From: a virus | Virus record (IMG/VR): IMGVR_UViG_3300049456_000091 | Location: 1 to 32,249 of that record | Length of the DNA stretch: 32,249 nucleotides | Direction: 5' to 3' (one strand) | Part shown: positions 1 to 6,166 of the stretch, piece after piece | Layout of the letters: the number at the start of each line of letters is the position of its first letter | Numbering within the stretch: the stretch's first letter is position 1 | The notes under the pieces: model-generated | Seen by the model: the letters and a program-made list of their open reading frames with translations, nothing else | What the model was told of the DNA's origin: nothing | Databases searched by the model: none | Made by a program: the position numbers and the translations under genes

Positions 1-159
1 GGAGGCGGCGGCGGAGGCGGAGGCGGCGGCGGTGGCGGTGGCGGTGGTGGTGGCGGCGGTGGTGGCGGTGGCGGCGGTGGCGGAGGCGGCGGTGGCGGTG
101 GCGGCGGTGGTGGCGGAGGCGGTGGTGGCGGAGGTGGCGGTGGCGGAGGTGGCGGTGGA
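1..159. repeat. GGN triplet repeat (53 units)
   Basis: This is an uninterrupted run of 53 GGN triplets, where N is A, C or T and never G. Read from base 1, every codon is glycine and only the wobble position varies. That pattern fits a polyglycine tract whose third positions have drifted, or expansion of a simple repeat. The tract begins at the window edge, so its full length is unknown. Confidence 0.9.
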
Positions 160-232
160 CTACTTCGCCGCGCGCAAACGGTCCTTCGTGCGGCAATCCG
201 AGAAACTTCTGGAGCTGATGCAGGCAGCCTGA
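2..232 (+). CDS. 3' end of an unidentified ORF leaving the GGN repeat (frame uncertain, 5' truncated)
   Basis: The gene starts outside the window. In this frame the repeat encodes an odd Ala/Val/Glu tract. The sequence after the repeat then looks like genuine protein, a charged amphipathic helix reading DYFAARKRSFVRQSEKLLEL and ending at a TGA at 230-232. In the frame one base back the repeat is pure glycine, which is more natural, but the tail to the stop at 256-258 looks less protein-like. The likely explanations are a glycine-rich tail whose frame was shifted by repeat-length change or sequencing error, or a real Ala/Val/Glu C-terminus. No function can be assigned. Confidence 0.35.
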   Translation, partial: EAAAEAEAAAVAVAVVVAAVVAVAAVAEAAVAVAAVVAEAVVAEVAVAEVAVDYFAARKRSFVRQSEKLLELMQAA

Positions 233-323
233 ACCTGGGCGGCCCGGTGGGCTCGTGACCTTCGGTCTCGCTACCACCGGGCCGCCCAAGCCTTCGCCAA
301 GACCAACCTCAACAGGACCTCAC

Positions 324-830
324 GTGACCGACCTTTTCGACCAGACCCTGACCCGAACGATCAAGGCGATCTCGCTGTGGCAACCATGGGCTACCCTGGT
401 GGCGCGCGGGTTGAAGACCCACGAGACCCGCCACTGGCCGACCGAGCACCGCGGCCCGATCGCCATCCACGCCGCCAAGACCCTCGACCTGGTGGGCGCG
501 CCGGTTCAGCTTTGCCATCGCGGCCTGGGTCGCGCCTGGTGGGCGGAATGCCCGCAAGGCGCCATCGTAGCGATCGCGCGCCTGCGGACCTGCGTCAGCA
601 CCGATGCGGTCTTCCGCGACCTGACCCGCGCCGACGAGGCGGCTGGCGACTTCAGCCAGGGCCGCTTCGCCTGGCGGCTTGGCGATATCCGCCGCCTGGT
701 CGAACCGATCCCGGCCCTCGGCCGCCAGGGCCTGTTCAACTGGGCGCCTCCGCAGGACATCGAAGACCGCCTCGGGCCCGCGCTGGACCATGAAGCCATC
801 TGCGCGGCCATCGGCTGGGGGCGGGCGTAA
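324..830 (+). CDS. ASCH-domain protein
   Basis: A 168-residue protein that looks like an ASCH-domain protein, a PUA-like beta-barrel fold associated with RNA or modified-nucleotide binding. Family-like signatures are ISLWQPWATLVARGLKTHET near the N-terminus, followed by RGPIAIHAAKT, then PQGAIVAIARL, and GDFSQGRFAWRL in the second half. The GTG at 324 is chosen because an AGGA lies six bases upstream and the domain begins soon after; a GTG at 255 would add 23 low-complexity residues. The stop overlaps the next ATG (TAATG), so it heads a translationally coupled operon. Phage ASCH proteins are common, but the substrate is not known from sequence. Confidence 0.8.
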   Translation: MTDLFDQTLTRTIKAISLWQPWATLVARGLKTHETRHWPTEHRGPIAIHAAKTLDLVGAPVQLCHRGLGRAWWAECPQGAIVAIARLRTCVSTDAVFRDLTRADEAAGDFSQGRFAWRLGDIRRLVEPIPALGRQGLFNWAPPQDIEDRLGPALDHEAICAAIGWGRA

Positions 831-1075
831 TGGGCGCCGACGTCAAGCTGTCCGATGATCAGTTCTGGGCGCTGGAACGGTGGATGATCTCCATCGCGAC
901 GCAGGCCGGATTCCACAACCCGCTCGTGGCCGCCGAGATCCGCAAGACCGCCTTCATCGCCCTCACGGGCCGGGAGCCGGCCGGCGAGGCCGCGACGGCG
1001 CCCAGCGAAGCCGATGACTCGGTCGCCCGCCAGCGCCGCGCCCGTGAACAACTTCAAGAAATCAGGAGCAGCTGA
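830..1075 (+). CDS. Hypothetical protein, 81 aa
   Basis: Not recognised. The protein is small, soluble and mostly helical in appearance. It has an acidic, tryptophan-containing first half (LSDDQFWALERWMISIATQA) and a charged Arg/Gln/Glu-rich C-terminus. Its ATG overlaps the stop of the ASCH gene (TAATG) and its own TGA overlaps the next ATG (TGATG), so it is almost certainly translated as part of this operon. There is no membrane segment, signal peptide or recognisable motif. Confidence 0.65.
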   Translation: MGADVKLSDDQFWALERWMISIATQAGFHNPLVAAEIRKTAFIALTGREPAGEAATAPSEADDSVARQRRAREQLQEIRSS

Positions 1076-1542
1076 TGACGTCTCAGATGGAAGAACGGTT
1101 CTACCTCGACGACTACACCGACGAGGTCGTTCCCTGTGACTGCACGCTCGAAGGCTGGGCGGAGTGGTTGTCGAAGCCAGATCCGGACTGGAGCCGGCCG
1201 ATAGCAGCGACCGATGGCCAAAGCTTCCCCGCGACCCGCGCGGAGATCACTGAGGTCGAGTGCGTCAAGACCGCCGAAGGATGGACTTGGCCGGCCGACA
1301 TTGTCGCCGGGCTAATCGACGCCGACGCGACCTTCATGCTGCGCAACGGTCAGGGCGCAGGCTGGTGGCCCGACAATAGCGGCATGGAGCCCGCCGAAGC
1401 CCTCCAATACGCCGAGGGCTATGAGGCCGGTGAGCGCGCCTATCTGGCGGCCATGGTGTGGCGCGAGAGCGTCGAGATCCGCTTCGAACTGAACGACGAT
1501 GGCCCGAGCTGCGTCATCGTGGCCTCCAGGATCACCCACTGA
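1075..1542 (+). CDS. Hypothetical acidic protein, 155 aa
   Basis: Not recognised. The protein is strongly acidic and tryptophan-rich, with an N-terminal DDYTDEV segment and repeated W residues (GWAEWL, DPDWSRP, GWTWPADI, GAGWWPDNSG). It has no transmembrane segment. Start and stop both form TGATG overlaps with its neighbours, which supports the boundaries. An acidic early phage protein of this size could be a regulator or a decoy protein, but nothing in the sequence identifies it. Confidence 0.65.
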   Translation: MTSQMEERFYLDDYTDEVVPCDCTLEGWAEWLSKPDPDWSRPIAATDGQSFPATRAEITEVECVKTAEGWTWPADIVAGLIDADATFMLRNGQGAGWWPDNSGMEPAEALQYAEGYEAGERAYLAAMVWRESVEIRFELNDDGPSCVIVASRITH

Positions 1543-2087
1543 TGTCGGCTGAGCGGGTGAAGGGTCCGATCCGCATCCTGTGTGACGAGATCGGCTTCCG
1601 GTTCGATCCCAGGATCGAGCGCACCGACGTCCTGGTGGCGTTCGTCCGTGAGCTGGTCGATGAAGTGGCCGACCGACGCCAGACGGCCGCGGTGTTGGCA
1701 GGCCGCGTCGGCACGAAGGCGCCTTCCGAAGGGTCCTGGTCGGCCATCAATCTCGCGCAACATATGTTGTCCGAGACGAGTGTCCGGGGCCTGCAAGCCG
1801 GGGCGCGGCGACTGCACGAAGCCTGCGATCGACTGAACCCCGACGACGCCTATCCGACCGATCACCTGATCGACATGCTGGCGTCCTGCGCGTCGGCAAT
1901 CCTGTTCGGCCTAGAGAAGCCCTGCAAATCTCGCCATGCGGCAGAGGCCGCTGACCACGTTTGGAAGCACGTCTACGGCGTGAGCCGCTTCGACAGCGAG
2001 ACGCCCGCTTGGTCGAAGGCGTGGGCCTGTGTTCGCCTTCAGGAGGCGATTATCTCCCTGCTACCGCCAGCCGGTGACCGCTCATGA
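1542..2087 (+). CDS. Hypothetical helical protein, 181 aa
   Basis: Not recognised. The ATG at 1542 overlaps the TGA of the preceding gene; the open frame continues upstream but there only runs antiparallel-like through the neighbour, so the coupled ATG is preferred. The sequence looks all-helical, with a central segment LIDMLASCASAILFGLEKP that is hydrophobic but not a clear membrane span. It ends in LQEAIISLLPPAGDRS, and its stop overlaps the next start by four bases (ATGA). Its position in the left operon suggests an early or accessory phage function. Confidence 0.65.
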   Translation: MSAERVKGPIRILCDEIGFRFDPRIERTDVLVAFVRELVDEVADRRQTAAVLAGRVGTKAPSEGSWSAINLAQHMLSETSVRGLQAGARRLHEACDRLNPDDAYPTDHLIDMLASCASAILFGLEKPCKSRHAAEAADHVWKHVYGVSRFDSETPAWSKAWACVRLQEAIISLLPPAGDRS

Positions 2088-2302
2088 CCATCAACGACCT
2101 TCAGGACCCGATTGTCGGCCTCGCCGCCTATTCCGAACTGGTCCGGGATGAGCTGAAGCGCCGGTTCGGCGTGCCCTTTCCTGACGGACTTCGGCGAGAT
2201 GTGGAGCGTGGCCACGCTGCGCAGGTGCTGCCGACCGCATTGGTCGCCGAGTGGGGGCAGCGGTTCGATCTGACCGACCTTCCGCCTCGGAGCGCCCGCT
2301 GA
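2084..2302 (+). CDS. Hypothetical protein, 72 aa
   Basis: Not recognised. The ATG at 2084 shares an ATGA overlap with the previous stop. The product is a small charged protein containing SELVRDELKRRFGVPFPDGL, and it ends in PPRSAR. The stop at 2300-2302 overlaps the ATG of a nine-codon open frame that itself overlaps the start of the excisionase-like gene, so translation may be passed on by coupling. Confidence 0.6.
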   Translation: MTINDLQDPIVGLAAYSELVRDELKRRFGVPFPDGLRRDVERGHAAQVLPTALVAEWGQRFDLTDLPPRSAR

Positions 2303-2328
2303 TGGCCAGTGAGCTGCCGATCATCTGA
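2302..2328 (+). other. Nine-codon bridging micro-ORF
   Basis: An ATG overlapping the upstream stop (TGATG) opens a frame coding MASELPII. It ends in a TGA at 2326-2328 that overlaps the ATG of the next gene, again as TGATG. It may be a real leader or coupling peptide, or simply a by-product of compact spacing. No function is claimed. Confidence 0.25.
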
Positions 2329-2609
2329 TGCCCAGCGCCACGCCCCCCGCCCCGCGCCTGCTGTCGGCCGCCCAGGCGGCGGCCTATCTCAGCCTGCCCA
2401 AGGCAGAGGTCGCACGCCTGGCGCTGGGCGCGGTGCGGCTGGGCCGCCGCGTGCTCTACGACCGCGTGGCGATCGACCGGGAGCTTGACGCCCGGGGCGG
2501 CCTCGCGCCACCGTCGCCGCCGCCGGCGCTCACGGCGGACAACGATGACCCAGAGGCGGCCTTTGAACGATCCGCTCCCGATCTCGGCGATGCTGCCCGG
2601 CGTCCATAG
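2328..2609 (+). CDS. Excisionase-like helix-turn-helix protein
   Basis: A 93-residue protein. Residues about 11-50 (LLSAAQAAAYLSLPKAEVAR, then a short loop, then LGRRVLYDRVAIDRELD) match the MerR-like winged-helix fold of phage excisionases and 'helix-turn-helix domain' proteins. These bind DNA near att sites and tilt recombination toward excision, or act as regulators. The C-terminal third is Pro/Ala-rich and disordered. The gene overlaps the integrase gene in a different frame, the usual xis-int arrangement. The ATG at 2328 is coupled to the preceding micro-ORF. The excisionase role is inferred from fold and position. Confidence 0.7.
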   Translation: MPSATPPAPRLLSAAQAAAYLSLPKAEVARLALGAVRLGRRVLYDRVAIDRELDARGGLAPPSPPPALTADNDDPEAAFERSAPDLGDAARRP

Positions 2610-3714
2610 GATCAGGGCGCGCCTGAGGTCCGGCGGCGCCGCCGAATATTGGTACGCTTGGCGCGGCGGGCCTCGAATCCTGGCGGCCTCGGCGCCCAAC
2701 AGGCCGGCCCTCGCCCGCGCCGTCGCCAAGGCGACGCCGGCGGCGATCGAGGCCTACGGCAGAGCCACCGCCTCGGCCGCGCCCGACACCGTCAGCTTCT
2801 ATGGCCTGGTCACCCGATATCTCGCCGCCATGGAGGAGGTGCCGACCCTGGGTCCCCGCAGCCGATCCGATCGCCGCAAGCATCTCGACTTCGCGCGGGG
2901 GCCGGACGGAGCCCTGAGCAAGATGGAGGTCCGCGCCTTCGAAAGCCGCAAGGCCAGGGCCTTCCTGCTGAAGTGGCGGGACGGCTTCAAGGCCACGCCG
3001 AAGACCGCCGACGAGCGGCTCTATGCGGTGTCCGTCGTGCTGGCCTGGGCCGTCGATCAGGGCGAGCTGTCTGCCAACCCCGTCGCCGATTTCCCGCGGA
3101 TCTACCATTCGAACCGGGCCGAGATCATCTGGCGCCCGGACCAGCAAGCCGCGATCCTGGAGGATGCCGCGCCGGCGTTCCGCGCGGCCTTTGAGCTCGC
3201 GGCCTGCTCGGGGATCCGCGAGGATGACCTGATCCGCCTGCCCAAGACCGCGGTCGGCCAGGACGCCATCGTCTGGCAGACCGCCAAGAGCCGCCGGCGC
3301 CGCACCATCGTGATTCCGATCACGCCGCGCCTGCGACGCTGCCTGGCGGCCATGCCCCGGCATTCGGCGACCACGGTCCTGGCCTCGAGCCGCGGGCGGC
3401 CCTGGACCGCGTCGGGCCTCGCCGCCGCCCTACGCCGTCAGCGCCTCAATGCCGACAAGAAGGCCAAGGAACGGCGCGGGCCGGAGGCTCAGGCCGACAT
3501 CGAGGGCCTACGCTGGCACGACCTGCGCGGCACGGCAGCCACCAACTTCCTGCTGGATGGCCTGGAGTTCCAGGAAGTCGCCTTGATCCTGGGCTGGAAA
3601 CCCGACCGCGTGAAGGAAATCGCCGCCCGCTACGTCAGCGGCCAGGCCATGGGCCTGGCCATGGTCCGCCGCCTGGCGCGCAACGCCAAGAAGGACCGCG
3701 CGCAGAGCGCCTGA
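2545..3714 (+). CDS. int: Tyrosine-type site-specific integrase
   Basis: A 389-residue tyrosine recombinase that would join attP to the host tRNA gene and excise the prophage. Catalytic residues by position are R225 (in ACSGIREDDL), K248 (in WQTAKSRRRR), H325 and R328 (in WHDLRGTAA), W351 (LGWKPD, Trp in place of the more usual His) and the nucleophile Y363 (in AARYVSG). The N-terminal arm/core-binding part covers about residues 80-180. The ATG at 2545 follows a GCGGA and overlaps the excisionase-like gene by 65 bases; an ATG at 2590 is an alternative. The gene reads toward the attachment core 90 bases downstream. Confidence 0.93.
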   Translation: MTQRRPLNDPLPISAMLPGVHRIRARLRSGGAAEYWYAWRGGPRILAASAPNRPALARAVAKATPAAIEAYGRATASAAPDTVSFYGLVTRYLAAMEEVPTLGPRSRSDRRKHLDFARGPDGALSKMEVRAFESRKARAFLLKWRDGFKATPKTADERLYAVSVVLAWAVDQGELSANPVADFPRIYHSNRAEIIWRPDQQAAILEDAAPAFRAAFELAACSGIREDDLIRLPKTAVGQDAIVWQTAKSRRRRTIVIPITPRLRRCLAAMPRHSATTVLASSRGRPWTASGLAAALRRQRLNADKKAKERRGPEAQADIEGLRWHDLRGTAATNFLLDGLEFQEVALILGWKPDRVKEIAARYVSGQAMGLAMVRRLARNAKKDRAQSA

Positions 3715-3734
3715 GAACGCCTGGAAAACGGAGA

Positions 3735-3758
3735 CTGTAAAACGCCCTGTAAAACGCC
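3735..3758 (+). repeat. Tandem 12-bp repeat, candidate integrase arm sites
   Basis: CTGTAAAACGCC occurs twice in immediate tandem at 3735-3746 and 3747-3758, between the integrase stop and the attachment core. The inner nine bases GTAAAACGC recur on the far side of the core at 3936-3944. Direct repeats of this kind beside attP are typical binding sites for the N-terminal domain of a tyrosine integrase. The role is inferred. Confidence 0.55.
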
Positions 3759-3759
3759 G

Positions 3760-3795
3760 CTTGAGGCTCGCCCAGGACGGGCGGATTTGCTCAAG
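3760..3795 (+). terminator. Hairpin downstream of int, possible terminator
   Basis: CTTGAG at 3760-3765 pairs with CTCAAG at 3790-3795. Inside this, CGCCC at 3769-3773 pairs with GGGCG at 3779-3783 around a five-base loop, followed by GATTT. It could end integrase transcription or be an attP structural element. The T-run is poor, so confidence is low. Confidence 0.35.
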
Positions 3796-3803
3796 GAAGT
3801 CCG

Positions 3804-3847
3804 TGGCTGGGGAACTAGGACTCGAACCTAGAATGACGGTACCAAAA
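3804..3847 (-). other. attP: attP core: 3' half of a tRNA-Gln(TTG)-like sequence
   Basis: On the minus strand this segment reads like a tRNA-Gln from the anticodon loop (TTTTGGTACCGTC) through a perfect T arm, with CTAGG and CCTAG enclosing TTCGAGT, to an acceptor strand ending GCCA. The 5' half is absent: just upstream on that strand the anticodon stem partner is replaced by unrelated bases, so this is not a functional tRNA gene. Phages that integrate into tRNA genes carry exactly such a 3' fragment to restore the gene. Phage genes lie on both sides, so attP fits better than attL or attR. Confidence 0.75.
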
Positions 3848-3935
3848 TCGGGGACTTCATGAGATTCCTCAGGGTCTTGGGGTGTAAAAACCCGCCCTGC
3901 GCGCACCAATCAGATCAATAGCTTACGGCGCGGGC

Positions 3936-3944
3936 GTAAAACGC
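3936..3944 (+). repeat. Third GTAAAACGC copy, right arm of att region
   Basis: This is an exact copy of the nine-base motif found twice on the integrase side of the core, in the same orientation. A related TGTAAAA also occurs at 3883-3889. Matching motifs on both sides of the core support an intact attP with two phage-derived arms. Confidence 0.45.
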
Positions 3945-3957
3945 GAACGCCGTTCGC
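3943..3957. repeat. 15-bp palindrome GCGAACGCCGTTCGC (copy 1 of 3)
   Basis: A perfect seven-base inverted repeat around one central base, lying two bases beyond the stop of the HTH regulator. Copies with the central base on the complementary strand occur at 23958-23972 and 28623-28637. It is a possible protein-binding site. Confidence 0.5.
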
Positions 3958-3958
3958 C

Positions 3959-4222
3959 TCAGCCGTCCGCCAATGTCAGCGCGACCGAAACCGCCGCGAA
4001 TTCCGCCGCTGGATCCGCGCCGATCGCCAGCACGAAGGCCCGGAACTCGGCCGGATCCAGCCGTCGCTCGCATCGTTCGGACTTGGCGACATAGGACTGC
4101 TGGCGATCGAGGCGCGCGGCCAGCTGGCGCTGGGTCAGGCCGGCGCGCCGGCGCAGGTCCACAAGGTGAGCCACGAAGGCCCGATAGGCCGGATCGGTCA
4201 GGCTGGACGGCATCTTTGCCAC
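3959..4222 (-). CDS. XRE-family helix-turn-helix regulator
   Basis: An 87-residue protein with a Cro/C1-type HTH: LVDLRRRAGLTQRQLAARLD followed by RQQSYVAKSERCERRLDPAE, covering about residues 19-58. The turn sequence LTQRQLAARL and recognition helix QSYVAKSE are typical. The remaining 25 residues are Ala-rich. It starts at a GTG at 4222; an ATG at 4213 is a shorter alternative. It diverges from the ORF at 4339, with an inverted repeat between them. It may be a lysogeny regulator, but it is small for a full repressor and lacks a cleavage or dimerisation domain. Confidence 0.75.
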   Translation of the reverse strand: MAKMPSSLTDPAYRAFVAHLVDLRRRAGLTQRQLAARLDRQQSYVAKSERCERRLDPAEFRAFVLAIGADPAAEFAAVSVALTLADG

Positions 4223-4262
4223 AGGTCCCCTCAGCGCCCGATGGAGTAAGACCCGTGTGGGT

Positions 4263-4281
4263 TGAGCCCATATCGGGCTCA
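4263..4281. promoter_or_regulatory. Inverted repeat in divergent region, candidate operator
   Basis: TGAGCCC and GGGCTCA are separated by ATATC, forming a perfect seven-base inverted repeat in the 116-bp region between the divergently transcribed HTH gene and the ORF at 4339. The size and symmetry fit a dimeric HTH protein site. No convincing -35/-10 pair was identified around it. Confidence 0.45.
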
Positions 4282-4338
4282 GGCCGTGTAACCGCGCTGG
4301 GCTGGGTCGGCGCCGAGAGTTTCAAGGACCCGCAAGCC

Positions 4339-4656
4339 ATGACGATGCATTCCACGCCGCCGGACGCCGATACCCGTCTGCAGGCCCTGGCCCTGGCCCT
4401 CGAGCTCTTGACCGCCGCCGAGCCGCCGGGCGGCGCCGACGCGGCCCAGGCCCGCGCGTTCAATCAGCTGGCCAACCGGGTGATCGCCCGGGTGATCGCC
4501 ACGCCGGCCCTGGCCCTGGCCGGCCTGCGCGTGAAGGCGCAGGCGGTGGCCTGGTGCTGCGCCAGCCGCCATGACTTCGCCCTGGGCGAGACGGCCGGCG
4601 AGCGGGTGATCGCCTCGCTGCTGGCCGACCTCCTGGCCACCGTCCCCGCGGCTTGA
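4339..4656 (+). CDS. Hypothetical protein, 105 aa
   Basis: Not recognised. An Ala/Leu-rich helical protein of 105 residues from the ATG at 4339; a second in-frame ATG lies at 4345. AAGGAC lies 11 bases upstream. It has a Cys pair (AWCCASRHD) and alternating helices (LQALALALELLTAAEPPGGA, then NQLANRVIARVIATPALALA). It diverges from the XRE regulator and converges with the DUF1353 gene at a strong hairpin. It is one of the few plus-strand genes right of attP, so it may belong to the immunity region. Confidence 0.55.
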   Translation: MTMHSTPPDADTRLQALALALELLTAAEPPGGADAAQARAFNQLANRVIARVIATPALALAGLRVKAQAVAWCCASRHDFALGETAGERVIASLLADLLATVPAA

Positions 4657-4664
4657 ACGCAAAT

Positions 4665-4696
4665 GGCCCCCGGCGCCAATCAAGGCGCGGGGGGCC
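4665..4696. terminator. Strong GC hairpin at convergent gene junction
   Basis: GGCCCCCGGCGCC at 4665-4677 and GGCGCGGGGGGCC at 4684-4696 pair over 13 bases with one mismatch around a six-base AATCAA loop. It sits nine bases past the stop of the plus-strand ORF and 42 bases from the stop of the minus-strand late operon. The likely role is a bidirectional terminator, although neither side has a long T-run. Confidence 0.65.
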
Positions 4697-4738
4697 AGAA
4701 GGCCTAGCGATGAGGGGCTCGTGTGTCGCCGGGTCAGA

Positions 4739-5194
4739 TCACGTCCACTGCGGGCCGCCAACCACGACAGCCTTGCGGATCAGGCCGGCGTGAAGCGGAT
4801 CGACGCCGCAGACCAACAAGGCTTCGCGCAGGATGTCCGCCGCCTCGAGGCTGGAATAGGGCCGCGAGCGGGTGATCCACCGTTGGCCCTTCCAGATCCC
4901 GGTCCCCAAGGTGCTGCATAGCAGGTCGTGGACGACAAAGGCCTTGGCGCCGATGCCATCGGGCGGAAACCCAAAGGACCAGGCCGCCTGCGGAATAGAG
5001 CCCAGGTCGGTGTGGAAACCCCAATCCAGGCCGGGGACGGTGATGCTTTCGCCGCTGTTCTGCGCGCCCACCTCGTAGGACAGGAACGGCGGGCCGGCGA
5101 CGTACCATTGCATCCGGCCGTCCCTGGTCGGGATCGGGCGGCCTTTGTCGTCGGTCCATTCCACCAAGCCCAAATGATTGGTGAAGGCGCTCAT
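4739..5194 (-). CDS. DUF1353 family phage protein
   Basis: A 151-residue protein resembling DUF1353, a phage family of unknown function usually near lysis or tail genes. Visible family features are FHTDLGSIPQAAWSF in the middle, then AKAFVVHDLLCSTL with the HD pair, and a helical segment AADILREALLVCGVDP before the C-terminus. The start is the ATG at 5194 because it overlaps the stop of the preceding small gene (ATGA); an upstream in-frame ATG would add residues encoded entirely within that neighbour. It is the last gene of the minus-strand late operon before the convergent hairpin. Confidence 0.75.
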   Translation of the reverse strand: MSAFTNHLGLVEWTDDKGRPIPTRDGRMQWYVAGPPFLSYEVGAQNSGESITVPGLDWGFHTDLGSIPQAAWSFGFPPDGIGAKAFVVHDLLCSTLGTGIWKGQRWITRSRPYSSLEAADILREALLVCGVDPLHAGLIRKAVVVGGPQWT

Positions 5195-5328
5195 TGGATG
5201 AAGGCCATGGCCGCGCAGGAGCCATGGCAATAGCGAGCCCCCACGACGTCAATGTAAACGATCAGTAAACCGACGAGGATCGCCGAAGCCGCCAGCAGCC
5301 CAGCAACCCATATCATGATGCGGTTCAC
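5191..5328 (-). CDS. Small single-span membrane protein, 45 aa
   Basis: The GTG start at 5328 overlaps the stop of the lipoprotein gene (GTGA), and the stop overlaps the next start (ATGA). The translation has one hydrophobic span (IMIWVAGLLAASAILVGLLI, then VYIDVVG) followed by a short tail with two cysteines (RYCHGSCAAMAF). Four-base overlaps on both sides argue that it is a real gene. The position after a lipoprotein suggests a lysis-related or inner-membrane accessory role; this is inferred only. Confidence 0.6.
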   Translation of the reverse strand: MNRIMIWVAGLLAASAILVGLLIVYIDVVGARYCHGSCAAMAFIQ

Positions 5329-5612
5329 TGGACTGGCGGCGCCGGCGCGACGACCGTTCCGACAGCCAGAGGCGCAGATGGCTGGATCGGGGCTCCGGTC
5401 TTGCAGCCTGACCGCTCAAGATGGACGTGCCCGCTGGGGACCGGACCCACCATGATATCCAGGATATCGGTGTGAGCGCAGGCCGGGTCCTTGGCGATTT
5501 CCATGGCCGCCTTGGCCCAATCGGTTCCGCCGCCGGCGCCTGGAAGGCCGGCGCAGCCGGACAGCGAGGCGGCGAGCAGCACAGCGCAGCCCGCGAACAG
5601 GATGGTTTTCAT
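5325..5612 (-). CDS. Small phage lipoprotein
   Basis: A 95-residue protein with a textbook lipoprotein signal: KTILFAGCAVLLAAS followed by the lipobox LSGC, so the mature protein would start at Cys20. The mature part is about 75 residues, with two further Cys (DPACAHTD and RSGCKTG) and a Pro/Ala-rich end. Lysis regions of Gram-negative phages often encode a small outer-membrane lipoprotein (o-spanin). This could be one, but it is not adjacent to the coiled-coil candidate at 7311-7718. Exclusion or surface functions are also possible. Confidence 0.7.
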   Translation of the reverse strand: MKTILFAGCAVLLAASLSGCAGLPGAGGGTDWAKAAMEIAKDPACAHTDILDIMVGPVPSGHVHLERSGCKTGAPIQPSAPLAVGTVVAPAPPVQ

Positions 5613-5702
5613 GGGGATCTCCGAGATTTGTGAAAAGCAGCGAGCCGTTACGGTTTTCGCTGGTGGGTTAGTGAAAGCCTGGGCTTATGCACCCGCTGGG
5701 TC

Positions 5703-6095
5703 TTATGGACCTGATCCATGGGCCGGCACGGCACGGCCGGCGTCCTCACCTTGCCCTGGAACGGCAAGGCAGATATCGTTGCGAGGATCATCAAGGCCGC
5801 ATCGCTTGCACCGCAGCGTATGCAATTCGCCGTTTCCGGCCTTGATTTCCTTGGGGCAGTTCGGCTCGCCAGCCCTCCAGTAGTCGTGCTTTAGCGGGCC
5901 ACCGAGGCCGTCAAGCGCCCTGCTGAGCAGCGCAATGGCCTCATCCTTTGGGATGATATGCGTGGCGCTGACCGGGTGCTCGCCCTCGCTGCGAATGCTA
6001 AAGCGGACCCCGCCCTCAACCTCCTGAAGGTTGACGAAGCCGACATATCCCTTTTCGGGGCTGCGGCCGGTATAGGCGAACTGCGGGTGTTCCAT
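5703..6095 (-). CDS. Putative zinc-ribbon protein
   Basis: A 130-residue protein, not recognised by family. The N-terminal half looks like a beta-rich domain (FAYTGRSPEKGYVGFVNLQE and onward). The C-terminal half holds four cysteines at about 80, 96, 99 and 109 (CPKEI, LRCKRCGLDD, NDICL), spaced like a zinc ribbon. The start ATG at 6095 has GGAG eight bases upstream. It lies between the lipoprotein and nuclease genes in the late operon. The last 15 residues look low-complexity and may not belong to a folded domain. Confidence 0.55.
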   Translation of the reverse strand: MEHPQFAYTGRSPEKGYVGFVNLQEVEGGVRFSIRSEGEHPVSATHIIPKDEAIALLSRALDGLGGPLKHDYWRAGEPNCPKEIKAGNGELHTLRCKRCGLDDPRNDICLAVPGQGEDAGRAVPAHGSGP

Positions 6096-6166
6096 TGTAG
6101 TCTCCGGCAGGCGGTGTTCATTTTTGCGGCCTCATTCGTGGGGGAAAAAATGAACAGGGTGAAGAA

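Noticed and set aside
1-159. A CRISPR array or minisatellite with unique spacers
   Set aside because: The repeats are plain GGN triplets without spacers.
3800-3900. A complete tRNA gene
   Set aside because: Only the 3' half of a tRNA-Gln-like sequence is present; no acceptor 5' strand or D arm can be found on the minus strand, so it is treated as an att core.
3943-3957. An alphaproteobacterial LexA box
   Set aside because: The known box is a direct repeat GTTC-N7-GTTC; here the arms are an inverted GAAC/GTTC with a three-base spacer.
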